A stretch of DNA of 64,000 bases from Parabacteroides sp. PM6-13 (lineage in GTDB: Bacteria; Bacteroidota; Bacteroidia; Bacteroidales; Tannerellaceae), in contig NZ_JARXWF010000001.1 in NCBI RefSeq assembly GCF_029892605.1, positions 1-64,000 of the forward strand, given 5' to 3'. Of this stretch, positions 1 through 8,975 are shown in pieces (position 1 is the first letter of the stretch; every line of letters starts with the position of its first letter). The position numbers and the translations under genes are program-made. Under the pieces are notes generated by a model, which was not told the origin of the DNA, did not search any database, and saw only the letters and a program-made list of their open reading frames with translations.

Positions 1-186
1 GGGGAGGTGGTTGGTATATTATATGTCATTGGATGTCAATAAATAGAAAAAGGATCCAACCACCTCCCGGCTCGTACCTCGCCGTACTCCTCCTTTGCTA
101 AGGAGGAGAAATTTTGTCACTATGTTTAGTATGTCTTTATCTTCAGATTAAGTAAGATGGGAAGGTGGGGATCGCGCTGCAAGCGC

Positions 187-360
187 GAGATTATGCATAA
201 CCGTATGCAAGCGCAGCGCAGCTTACGGTATAGCGACTCCTTATCAATCAAGCGCCGCAGGTGCGAGATCTGCCATAATCCCGCCCCATGCGGGGCATTT
301 TATATAGATGATTCACTACCGTAAGCTGCGCTGCGCTAGCATACGGTTATGCATAATCTC
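187..360. repeat. 44-bp inverted repeat with 86-bp loop
   Basis: Arms 187-230 and 317-360 are reverse complements with a single internal mismatch (caagcg against ctagcg). Both arms carry the GCGCAGCGCAGC core. The loop is GC-rich in places and has no open frame. The structure resembles REP/BIME-type units, but no transposase lies inside it. Confidence 0.85.
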
Positions 361-441
361 ACGCCTGCGGCGTGCTTTCCCCCAATCCAATATCCTCCAA
401 TTTGAAGATCCGCACCCATCAGATAAATCACTTTTTGAGAA

Positions 442-575
442 TTGACATTTTGTCAAAATCGCCCGACTAATTTCCCAAAAACGTAGGGGTATTTAAAATT
501 AGTCAGGCGAGTAACACTTTTTAACGTATCATATTGTATAGCAAAATGGCGATTTTGCTATCATTTTGATATTTT
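442..575 (+). repeat. Dispersed structured element, copy A
   Basis: About 134 bp is nearly identical, in the same orientation, to 48239-48372. Shared blocks include ccaaaaacgtaggggtattt and gtaacactttttaacgtatc. An outer stem pairs CGCCCGACTAATTT (about 459-472) with AAATTAGTCAGGCG (about 496-509). A terminal hairpin GCAAAAT/ATTTTGC lies at 541-558. Arms differ between copies yet still pair. It could be a non-autonomous mobile unit or an RNA; neither is proven. Confidence 0.75.
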
Positions 576-603
576 CATATCCGGCGAATCAGCGCCTTAT
601 ATT

Positions 604-2673
604 TTACTTCTTCAACAGGAATTGTTCGGCGCGGCCGGGCGTGAAAAGTTCCCAGAGGGAGGCAACGGTCCAACCCGGGGCGAAGATATTATTGTAATAA
701 CCTTTCCCATTGCGCCCGTAATCCCAATTGGTGTGTTGCACCACTTCGGGGTAATAGCCCACCTTGGCAACGCCGCACATATGGCCTTCATAGGGCAACA
801 GTTGGCGCATGGAGGTGGAGATCACTTCGGCAAAATCAGCGAAACGAGGTTCGTTGTACTGGGTAGACAGCCAATGCAATACATCGGCAAATTCAAAGAT
901 AAACACATCGATATGGTTATTCTCCACCGATACATTTCCCCAGCCACGGGTTTTCAGACCGATATCGCCCAACATTTGTCCGGGGGCAAAAGGAACGTCC
1001 CAGGTGTAATACCATGACAAGGCAAAATAGGCTGCTTTCTTCGCCAGGCGGGCGTAATGCGCTCGTTCCTCGCCTTTTGTGACCAACGCCAGGTAATAGG
1101 CAGCCGTCGCGCCATACAAAGAGGCCTCTTTATCTTCGCAATTGGAATCCAAGGTAGAAGAGAAATAGTCGGCTTTCGAGATCAGTTCCTTCTCCAGGTA
1201 ATCGACCGTGCGCTTAGCGCTTGCCAGATAGCGTTTGTCGTTGAAATATTTATAGCCCAACACCAGTGACAAGGTTGCCGAAGGTGTGCTGCCGCCGCTC
1301 GCGTCGACGATTGAGTAGTCGTCTTTGAACTTACGCGGAAAGCTGCCGTCCTCGTTCTGCAGGCGAAGGAAGCTGTCGAGCATATTCTTAATGCGTTTTT
1401 CCCATTCAGGGTGTTTGCGCTTTTGTTGTTTTTCATAATTCAGGTAATGCAACACGGCATATACACCTTCCGACTGCCGGCGGATGCTATGTCTGGATTC
1501 TTTGAAACCCCGGTCATAATGAACCACTTCATTGAAAAAACCGGCGGGCGAAAACCCGTATTGCAAATAGGTATCAAAAATATGGTTGGCATCACGGGTC
1601 AATTCCGGGCGATTCTGTTGTGCTCCATATTCCAAGGCATTGAACGCATTGAGCAACGTACGTCCCACAAAACCGACTTCCGCCACATCCGTACTGGCGC
1701 AGGTCGCCGTTTCCAGCTCTACACCGGAGTAATAATGGGTTGGTGTCTTATCGACATAGCTCTCCACAAAGAAGTTGCTCATCACCGCTTTCATCCGGTC
1801 TATCGAGTAAGGAGTCTCCACCGGTTGCGGACGGTTGGTGTCATAGCTATATTCCCAGGTACGCTCTACACAGTCCGAATAATCGGCAGCGGCGCGTTCC
1901 GACAATTCCCAGACAAGGGTGATGCTCTCACCTTCGCGAAGCAACTGATAAGCCTCGACAGCAGGAGCCAGTGTCAGTTTGCGGATATAGGTTTTCGGCG
2001 CCTCTTTGTAGGGGAAGCCATAGGCAAGCACAGTCATGCCTCCTACATTTTCAAACCCTGTATAACCGATCGAGGTCTCTCCGGAGAGAATCACCTCTCC
2101 CTCTTTATGTGTGCTTAAAGCCTCCTTATCGAACGCGTCGATACGGATAACCGACATGGATTTCTTCTCCGCGGCGCTATAGGCAGCTGTCAGCGGGGTA
2201 CTCAGGCGGTCTTCGCGCACCAGCCAGCTATCCGACGTATGGAACGAAGGCGCTTCAGCAGGCGAACGCAGGTTACGATGATACCAGAATCCGGGCATAT
2301 AGAACTGGCAATCGGCATGTTTGTAAGCCGTTTTTACCTGTTCGCCATAATTGAAATAGATATCTTCCAACGCTTTGAGAACGACGGTAATGCGCTGCTT
2401 ACCCTCCTGCTCCGTTACCTGCCGGGTAATACGCAGCGGTAACTCTTCGCCCGGTTGGGCGTTATACATACCGTTGGACAGGGCATGAAACGTCAACGGA
2501 TAATGTTGAGCGTCATTCCCCGGTACTTTCAGAGAGATGGATGCTGAAATATCTTCCTGACCCTGATTCATCGCACCTACCTGTGTAATAGCAGCTAAAA
2601 GCGCTATCACTAAAAACAATCTTTTAGGCCTTATAGCCAATACACTTTTCTTCCTCATACTATTTTTCTTCAT
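604..2673 (-). CDS. Secreted protein, possible six-hairpin glycosidase fold
   Basis: A 689-aa protein with a basic, hydrophobic N-terminal export signal (about residues 15-35, ending near ITQVGA). The first half looks beta-rich. From about residue 320 helical repeats follow, with QNEDGSF near 440 and SWYYTWDVPF near 555, a pattern typical of alpha/alpha-toroid glycosidases and lyases. I do not recognise a CAZy family. It is the last gene of the leftward PUL, 13 bp after a GH43 gene, so a role in trimming the same glycan in the periplasm is inferred. The start gives MKKNS; an alternative Met at residue 6 (MRKKS) is equally plausible. Confidence 0.7.
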   Translation of the reverse strand: MKKNSMRKKSVLAIRPKRLFLVIALLAAITQVGAMNQGQEDISASISLKVPGNDAQHYPLTFHALSNGMYNAQPGEELPLRITRQVTEQEGKQRITVVLKALEDIYFNYGEQVKTAYKHADCQFYMPGFWYHRNLRSPAEAPSFHTSDSWLVREDRLSTPLTAAYSAAEKKSMSVIRIDAFDKEALSTHKEGEVILSGETSIGYTGFENVGGMTVLAYGFPYKEAPKTYIRKLTLAPAVEAYQLLREGESITLVWELSERAAADYSDCVERTWEYSYDTNRPQPVETPYSIDRMKAVMSNFFVESYVDKTPTHYYSGVELETATCASTDVAEVGFVGRTLLNAFNALEYGAQQNRPELTRDANHIFDTYLQYGFSPAGFFNEVVHYDRGFKESRHSIRRQSEGVYAVLHYLNYEKQQKRKHPEWEKRIKNMLDSFLRLQNEDGSFPRKFKDDYSIVDASGGSTPSATLSLVLGYKYFNDKRYLASAKRTVDYLEKELISKADYFSSTLDSNCEDKEASLYGATAAYYLALVTKGEERAHYARLAKKAAYFALSWYYTWDVPFAPGQMLGDIGLKTRGWGNVSVENNHIDVFIFEFADVLHWLSTQYNEPRFADFAEVISTSMRQLLPYEGHMCGVAKVGYYPEVVQHTNWDYGRNGKGYYNNIFAPGWTVASLWELFTPGRAEQFLLKK

Positions 2674-2686
2674 TCGATTTTTATAC

Positions 2687-3685
2687 TTAAAACACCGGTT
2701 TCTCGGACTTGATCGAAGGAGAGGCCTCCTTTACCGACGGCCATCCGTTCTGCCAGTCTATTTTATCCATCATCAACACACGCCCGCTGGGATCTTTTGT
2801 GTTCACAGCGTGATAGAAAAACCAGTCATTACCCGCCTTATCCGTTACGATCTCCGAATTATGCCCGGGTCCGACAAAGGAGTTATTCTTACGAATCAAT
2901 ACTTCGTGTTTGTTATCGGACATACTTCCCCCCTGCTTGTCGACATAGGGGCCGAAAAGACTCTCCGAGCGAGCAACAACGGTCGTATAGGTGCTGTTCA
3001 GCCCCTCACAACAGGTGCCGATAGAGGCAAAGAAGTAATAATAGCCATCCTTCTTATGGATATAGGCTCCTTCGTATGCCGTGCCTGCTACCTGCCGCGG
3101 AGTGGCACCCTCTTTCAGGGAAAGGCCATCGTCCGAGAGTTCGATAACGTAGAGGCCGCGGAAACTGCCCCAGAAGAGATACTTCTTTCCATCTTCCTCG
3201 ATATAGAAGGGGTCGATGGAGTTTTGCACATTGATTTCATTGCTGCGAAACAACTTGCCCTGATCTGTGAAAGGCCCTTCGGGTTTCTCGGCAGTCGCGC
3301 AACCGATACCGCAAGTCCATTCGCCTCCCCATACCGACATGGAATAGTAGAGCACATACTTATCGCCAATCTTATTAATATCAGGTGCCCATAAGCCCCC
3401 TTTCGCTTCGAAGTCCGGACGGGTCCGGTCGGTAAAGGCGGTGCCTACATATTCCCAATCGAGCAGATTGCGGGAACGATGGATCGGCAGGTTGCGGATA
3501 TCCTCCGTGGCATACAGGTAGAAATATCCATCATCGGCCTTCATCACGGTAGGATCCGGCAAGCTGTAGCTTATCACCGGATTGCGGTAATACATCCCGT
3601 CATCATCGGGTATATCCTCCTGGGCGGGCGAAGAGGAGCACGAGAGAAGGGAGAAACATGCGAACAGAAGTAATTGCTTTTTCAT
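2687..3685 (-). CDS. GH43-family lipoprotein (arabinosidase/xylosidase type)
   Basis: A 332-aa protein with a lipoprotein signal (Cys16 in LLSC). It shows the GH43 five-blade propeller signature: catalytic base Asp44 in LPDPTV, pKa modulator Asp158 in SIDPFY, and general acid Glu205 in YEGAY. WAPDI near 99-103 is the usual GH43 blade motif. Family members remove L-arabinose or D-xylose from plant glycans; the exact linkage cannot be read from sequence. The ATG overlaps the stop of the upstream GH43 gene as ATGA, so the two are translationally coupled. Length is that of a single catalytic domain with no accessory module. Confidence 0.9.
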   Translation of the reverse strand: MKKQLLLFACFSLLSCSSSPAQEDIPDDDGMYYRNPVISYSLPDPTVMKADDGYFYLYATEDIRNLPIHRSRNLLDWEYVGTAFTDRTRPDFEAKGGLWAPDINKIGDKYVLYYSMSVWGGEWTCGIGCATAEKPEGPFTDQGKLFRSNEINVQNSIDPFYIEEDGKKYLFWGSFRGLYVIELSDDGLSLKEGATPRQVAGTAYEGAYIHKKDGYYYFFASIGTCCEGLNSTYTTVVARSESLFGPYVDKQGGSMSDNKHEVLIRKNNSFVGPGHNSEIVTDKAGNDWFFYHAVNTKDPSGRVLMMDKIDWQNGWPSVKEASPSIKSEKPVF

Positions 3686-4653
3686 TTTGTCAACTTGGGT
3701 GTTATATATTCTTTACTCATCCGCATACGATCCACCCCGTTTACCTTCTCGAAAGAGACCTCACCGATATGCATCGCGCGCGGATGGATATTGCTTTTGT
3801 CTTTATGGGCATGGAACACATGACGCAATTTACCCGCTTTGTCGGTAAACAGAGCACCGTGGCCTACGCCAACCAGATCGCCCGGGAACTGCAACAAAGG
3901 GTTTTCATCGTATTTGGTCCATTCGCCCATCAGATCAGTAGCCGTGGCACAGCCCACGCCATAAGAAGGACTCTCATAGCTATTGGCCGAATAGATCATA
4001 TAGTAGATACCGTTGCGTTTGATCACGAAGGAGCCTTCATTCACCCGCGGCCATACCTCTTCCCATGCCTGAGAGACATGGATACAGGGATGCATGGTCT
4101 CTGTTTTAATCGTGAGAAGATCCTTTTCCAATTCGGCTACCCAGATATTCAATCCGTCGTTGAAACGGTCGAAAAGCAGGTAAGGCGTGCCGTCGTCGTC
4201 GATAAACAGCGAGTTATCGATGCATTTTTCGTCGGCAATCATCGGTTCTTTCTTCTCTTGCACAAAGGGACCCAGAGGAGAATCGGCGACAGCCGCGCAG
4301 ATATGCTCATCCGCCGAATAATACATATAGAAGCGGCCATTCAGGGCATATACCTCAGGTGCCCAGAACCAGCGATCCGCCCAGGAGTCTTTCTTGTCCA
4401 ATGCCAGGCGCTCATACTTCCAGGTCAACAGGTCGTCGGAAGTATACACTTCAATACCATCGGCAGCATGTGTGCCATAGGCGTAATAAGTACCGTCGTA
4501 GAGCATGATAAACGGATCACCAAAAGGAACCGGCATCTCCACTTCGTCCACGATAATCTCGTCCACATTCTTATACTCCGGAGAACACGACTGGCAGGAG
4601 GTGAATGCCAGTAATACTAAACATACGCAACTACAAACTAATCCTTTTTTCAT
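3682..4653 (-). CDS. GH43-family lipoprotein, second paralogue
   Basis: A 323-aa lipoprotein (Cys20 in AFTSC). GH43 triad candidates are Asp46 (FGDPF), Asp146 (CIDNSLF) and Glu206 (VNEGSF), with WAPEVY at 98-103 as blade marker. A conserved GHGALF segment precedes HVFHAH near the C-terminus. It differs clearly from the next GH43 downstream, so the two probably attack different linkages of one arabinose- or xylose-containing substrate. The intergenic gap to the large GH43-like gene upstream is 1 bp, and the downstream neighbour overlaps by 4 bp, so the genes form one operon. Confidence 0.9.
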   Translation of the reverse strand: MKKGLVCSCVCLVLLAFTSCQSCSPEYKNVDEIIVDEVEMPVPFGDPFIMLYDGTYYAYGTHAADGIEVYTSDDLLTWKYERLALDKKDSWADRWFWAPEVYALNGRFYMYYSADEHICAAVADSPLGPFVQEKKEPMIADEKCIDNSLFIDDDGTPYLLFDRFNDGLNIWVAELEKDLLTIKTETMHPCIHVSQAWEEVWPRVNEGSFVIKRNGIYYMIYSANSYESPSYGVGCATATDLMGEWTKYDENPLLQFPGDLVGVGHGALFTDKAGKLRHVFHAHKDKSNIHPRAMHIGEVSFEKVNGVDRMRMSKEYITPKLTK

Positions 4654-4654
4654 C

Positions 4655-7294
4655 TTATTTATTTCTTATGTGATAATACAATATACCCTTATAAACCGGA
4701 TTATAATTATCCGAACAGAACCCGACGCGGGACGCGGGGTATTGGATCTCCGGTAGTTCCAGTTCCCTGCCGTCGACAAAAAGATACAGCTTTTCTCCCC
4801 GGCGTACGGCACGGAAGTGATAGGATTCTTTCAACAACTCATGGATACCGATGGTATAGATGTGACGCTGCAAATCTTCAGCCTCTTTATTGGTAAAACG
4901 GATCGCCTCCGCTTTCACGGGTGCAAAGGCCAGACGGTTGTAAGCCGGGTGCTCGGCCACCGCCGCTCCCTGGTTGTCTATCGGATGCCATTCGCCATTA
5001 CGCAGGTAGTCGATGGTGAACTTACTGAACATATCCTCCACAAACGCGGATTTGTCGCCCGCTTCATGCCGGCTCAGGTAAAGAGCATCCAGGCGGGTAG
5101 GCGTGGCAAAGCGATAGGTCTTCTCGATAAAGTCGGTATATTTCACATCCGGATAGATGGTTTGCCGATGGGCTAAAGAGAAATCCTCCCGCCAGGCCTG
5201 TTTGCCTTTCTTCATAGCAATCACTTCGAGCTTGCCGGTCACGGCATTGAACTGTGCTTTCACATAGTTTTTCTCGTCTACATAGACCGGATAGCAGCCT
5301 GCTACGCCCTGGTCGGGCAAACTGGATAACTGAAAGCTAAACTCATAATCGTTAAGCCAATCCCCTTTCAACGCTTCCGAACGCTCCGGCAGTTGCACAT
5401 CTATATTATCAAAACCGATGGTATAGGTCACGCCTTCAAACAGGGCATCGTCTGACTTATCAAAGACACCGGGGAGACCTGCTTCTTCCGGCACCACCTC
5501 ATGAAAGACAGATTTTCCGGGAGCAGGCATTTCATCCAGCCAGATCTGCAAGCAACCGGCCTGACGCTCTACGCGCAGATGGTGATATACGCCCCAACGG
5601 AAATCGGCTGGTAAAGCGTATGTTTCTTTGGTCTCTTTTCCTTGTAAGCGGGTATATAGATACCAGGACTGAGTCCCGGCATCCAACCCTATATGAGCAT
5701 AGTTTTCAGAATCTTTCCACCAGGCAATCACACCGGCCTCCTGTTTCGTTTTTACAGCGGCTTCAAACAGGTAAGTGGTCGATGCCTGTACATGTTGCAA
5801 AGCCCCAAAAGAGGGAGTTTCTTCTTTCTGAGAGAAGGTCGGCAAAGCCGGCTCCGGATGATAACCCGGCGTACGAGGACCGGTTATGCCATCGACATAC
5901 ATGGTTTTATCAAAGAACTGAACGCGGTCAATGTATTGCCCCCGGCGTTCGTTGTTCTTATTGGCCATATAGATAAGCCACCATTCAAAACCATTGGGTC
6001 CTCTCAGTATGTTGGGCTGCCCCGGTGTCATCAGGATATCATCGGCTACCTCTCCTTTCATATCGAATAGCGAGACATCAAAGAAGCAGGAACGTCCTTT
6101 CTTTGTTTCGACAGCCAATAGGTTCGTTCCGTTTTTCAGCGCGGAACGCAGTTTCTTATCCAGGTTCAAGATGCCATAATCGCGCCCCTGTTTCTCGTAT
6201 ATAAGTGTTTCGTTTAGATAAATACGGGTGTCGCCGTCGTGAGCCACGCGTAAGGCCAGGTTGCCCACCTGGTTGCCGGCAACAAATGTTTTGCGCAGCC
6301 ATAGGTCGGACGAATTCCATACGGTGCCCTGATGGCGGGTGGTAGAGCCTTCCACCTTCTGGGAGGCAAATCCCGATTCGCCCTGCTGCCAGGCGGAAGC
6401 GTCATAGGTTATGGTTGTCCAGCCGGTAGCCGGTTTGTTTTCTGTATAGTTAAACAGTGGTTCGTATCGGTTGTGGCTATAACGCAACAGGTCAACATAC
6501 TGTTCTTCCAGTTGCGTTTGATTGCTTCCGACAAGCGGATAGCTATATTTATTCCCATGTTGAAAACCTAAAGGAGAGTCGGCCTCAGCCACTCCCAACT
6601 GATAATTACCCCACCCGGTAGAGGTATGATTGGCGTTATACATCATATAGTAGCGGTCTCTGTATTTGATGACCCAAGGGCCTTCCGCCACCCGGTTGTC
6701 CATGGTCTCCCAGGTATCCGGCAAGGAGGCGAACAGGCAAACCGGTTCGCCGGCAAACTCGGCCGGGTTCTTCATTTTACGCGCCCAGATGGTGTTGCCA
6801 TCCGTAAAGCGTACCATATACATATAGAGTTGTCCGTCGTCATCGCGAAACACCATCGGGTCGATACGGTTATCCATCCAGCTCTTTCTGTCCGGTTCGC
6901 TGTAAGGGCCTAACACATCCTGGCTTTGAGCATGCACCACATGAACGGCATGCCTATCCCTTCCCCAGTAGTTGACCGACCAATACAAATGGAAATCACC
7001 ATTCAGATAGCGCATGTCATTCGCATGGATCTGGTCGTCTGCCACTCCGCTGCCCTTTATCCATTCATTGTCTATAGAGACAACATGAACAGGGGCGCCC
7101 CATTCGAGCAGATCCTCAGAGACATAGAAGTCGCCGTTCGTATACACGCCGCCGATATAGTATTTGCCGTTGTATTTCATCACACCGGCATCTGCCACTC
7201 CGGGAAGCACCGGATTCTGGATGTTTTGCGCCACAAGGGTATGGCAACAAACAAAAAGAAAAGGCATTAATAATTTTCTATAGACAAACATCAT
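4655..7294 (-). CDS. Multidomain GH43 protein with inserted binding domain
   Basis: The open frame extends to 7357, but the signal peptide begins at MMFVYRKLL, so I start at 7294 (the next Met at 7291 is equally possible). That gives about 879 aa. Numbering from the long frame: GH43 residues Asp56 (VADAG), Asp166 (RIDPMVF) and Glu225 (VAEGPW). The propeller is interrupted around 290-445 by a jelly-roll-like segment (NLALRVAHDGD, TNLLAVETKKG), typical of galactose-binding-like sugar modules. The propeller then resumes (GPNGFEWWLIYM, TGPRTPGYHPEP). The C-terminal half looks like concanavalin-type laminin-G/GH43_C2 modules. It follows the broken susD by 78 bp. Confidence 0.85.
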   Translation of the reverse strand: MMFVYRKLLMPFLFVCCHTLVAQNIQNPVLPGVADAGVMKYNGKYYIGGVYTNGDFYVSEDLLEWGAPVHVVSIDNEWIKGSGVADDQIHANDMRYLNGDFHLYWSVNYWGRDRHAVHVVHAQSQDVLGPYSEPDRKSWMDNRIDPMVFRDDDGQLYMYMVRFTDGNTIWARKMKNPAEFAGEPVCLFASLPDTWETMDNRVAEGPWVIKYRDRYYMMYNANHTSTGWGNYQLGVAEADSPLGFQHGNKYSYPLVGSNQTQLEEQYVDLLRYSHNRYEPLFNYTENKPATGWTTITYDASAWQQGESGFASQKVEGSTTRHQGTVWNSSDLWLRKTFVAGNQVGNLALRVAHDGDTRIYLNETLIYEKQGRDYGILNLDKKLRSALKNGTNLLAVETKKGRSCFFDVSLFDMKGEVADDILMTPGQPNILRGPNGFEWWLIYMANKNNERRGQYIDRVQFFDKTMYVDGITGPRTPGYHPEPALPTFSQKEETPSFGALQHVQASTTYLFEAAVKTKQEAGVIAWWKDSENYAHIGLDAGTQSWYLYTRLQGKETKETYALPADFRWGVYHHLRVERQAGCLQIWLDEMPAPGKSVFHEVVPEEAGLPGVFDKSDDALFEGVTYTIGFDNIDVQLPERSEALKGDWLNDYEFSFQLSSLPDQGVAGCYPVYVDEKNYVKAQFNAVTGKLEVIAMKKGKQAWREDFSLAHRQTIYPDVKYTDFIEKTYRFATPTRLDALYLSRHEAGDKSAFVEDMFSKFTIDYLRNGEWHPIDNQGAAVAEHPAYNRLAFAPVKAEAIRFTNKEAEDLQRHIYTIGIHELLKESYHFRAVRRGEKLYLFVDGRELELPEIQYPASRVGFCSDNYNPVYKGILYYHIRNK

Positions 7295-7372
7295 GGTATA
7301 AGATTTAAAGGAAAAAGTTATGCCAGAGGTGCCCCGAATCGTAAAGGGCACCCCCACATAACCTTATTAGAA

Positions 7373-8948
7373 CTAATAACCCGGATTCTGTGTCAGTTGC
7401 GGCACATCATCCACTTTGCTTATATCCACCTCACTGGTCGGTATAGGCAGACGCACATGTTTACCGATCGTAAAGTTATTAAAGTCCTTGTCGCGCGCTT
7501 TCAGTTCATCGATACCCGATTGCGAATCGAGCAGTCCCCAGCGTTTCAGGTCGGCCCATCGCCAGCCTTCGAAGCAAAGCTCCAACGTACGTTCCATCTG
7601 AAGACGCTTGATAAAAGCCTCTTTCGAGTTCAGGCAGTCTTTCCATTGGCTCTCTTTCAACTTCGCCATACCGGCACGTTCTCGTACCTTATCCACATGA
7701 ACAGCGGCATCGGCAGGAGTAGTGCCTGTTTCAACCAGACATTCCGCATAGTTCATCAATATATCCGCATAACGCATGATGCGGTAATTGTTGCGTGCGA
7801 AGTAGTCTTCGCGTTCACGGAAATACGAGGTGTTATACTTACGGATGTAGCAATCTTCCGGGTCTTGTCCCCAAGCATCGCTCCATGCGGAAGCATCCGC
7901 CACATGGTAGTATTTCGTCGGCTGATCGGGAAAATCGTTAGCGAAGCCTTTATAAATAATACTGTTATATAAACGCAGGTCATTCGTACCGTCTACTCTC
8001 TTTTCTTTCAGGTATTCCTCTACCATCCAACGGCGCGCTTTACCATCGCCCCAACCAATACCGCCGGGCGCGTAGAACTGTGTACGTTGGAAGCCAAAGG
8101 CCATGCTGGCGTCGTTGCCTGTGCCGCCTTTGTTCTTATCGTCGAACTGGATTTCGAAGATACCCTCTTTGTTGTTCTCGTTCAAATCGGTAATTGTCTT
8201 CCCGGTTATCAATCAATCCGTACAAAGAACCCTCCTTATCGATCAGCCATTGCAGTTGTTCCTTCGCCTTATCAAATTTGCGTTGTTGCATATAGGCTTT
8301 GCCCAATAGCGCCTTGGCGGCTCCTTTGGTAGCGCGTCCCAGGTTGGCGGCATCCCACGATTCCGGCAGATTATTCATGGCATAGGTAAGATCTATCTCT
8401 ATCTGATCCCAAATTTCCTGCTCGGAAGCATCCTGAGGAATATAGTTCGCGTCCTGAGGTTCCAACACCAAGGTACCTTTGCCCCACAACAGATTGATCT
8501 GGAAATACCACAAAGCCCGCAGGAAAGAGGCTTGCGCCAGTACCTGGTTTTTCTGAGTTTCGTTCATTTCAATGGCAGGCACGTTGGTCAATACCTGATT
8601 GCAACGGAAGATACCCACATAGAAATGTTCCCAATGTACCTTATTGCCTTCATAGAAATTATAATTATTATACAGGAAGCGAGTCCAGTCACCCAGTTCA
8701 ATCCAGGGAGAAGAGCTCCATCCTTCGTCCGATGACAGGTCATAACGGAAAGAGAGCCAGCGCATCCAGGTTCCTTCTTTGTAGAAGAAGCTATAACAGG
8801 CATTCACTCCCGCTTCCGCATCCTCTCCCGACTGCCAATAGGTCGTATTGGTCACTTCATTGGGGTTGTCGATATCCAATAAGTCGGCACTACATCCGGC
8901 AAAGAGAAATAACATACCGGTTAACAATAATCCATATATCTTTTTCAT
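7373..8948 (-). pseudogene. susD: SusD/RagB-family glycan-binding lipoprotein, frameshifted
   Basis: Two overlapping frames make one SusD. The N-terminal frame (8136-8948) has a lipoprotein signal (Cys19 in FAGCS), the SusD TPR-like start (DIDNPNEV) and LGRATKGAAKALLGKAYM. It continues in the wrong frame as NYRFEREQQRG. The C-terminal frame (to 7373) picks up at TDLNENNKEGIFEIQF and ends LPIPTSEVD...LTQNPGY as in intact SusD. The join lies at about 8187-8205 (GACAATTACCGATTTG); one inserted or two lost bases would explain it. Full length would be about 525 aa. Either a true inactivation or a sequence error; the flanking SusC is intact, which favours checking reads. Confidence 0.88.
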
Positions 8949-8975
8949 ACGTTTATTATTCTACTGATTTATAAA

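Larger units (their letters stand above)
1..603. other. Palindrome-rich intergenic spacer, no gene
   Basis: I see no credible coding sequence here. The spacer is made of palindromes: a 13-bp inverted pair at 2-14 and 57-69, a hairpin at about 87-108 (CTCCTCCTT / AAGGAGGAG), a 44-bp inverted repeat at 187-230 and 317-360, and a structured element at 442-575 that recurs at 48239-48372. The motif gcgctgcaagcgcg near 174-187 also occurs in the flanks of the mobile element at 22115-22858. It lies downstream of the leftward PUL. Confidence 0.8.

Noticed and set aside
3658-4614. 318-codon plus-strand frame
   Set aside because: It mirrors the GH43 gene on the other strand, whose catalytic residues are intact. 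The translation has no signal or family motif.
7373-8948. Two separate SusD-related genes
   Set aside because: The two frames overlap and together make one normal SusD; the left one would start at a TTG in the middle of a domain.
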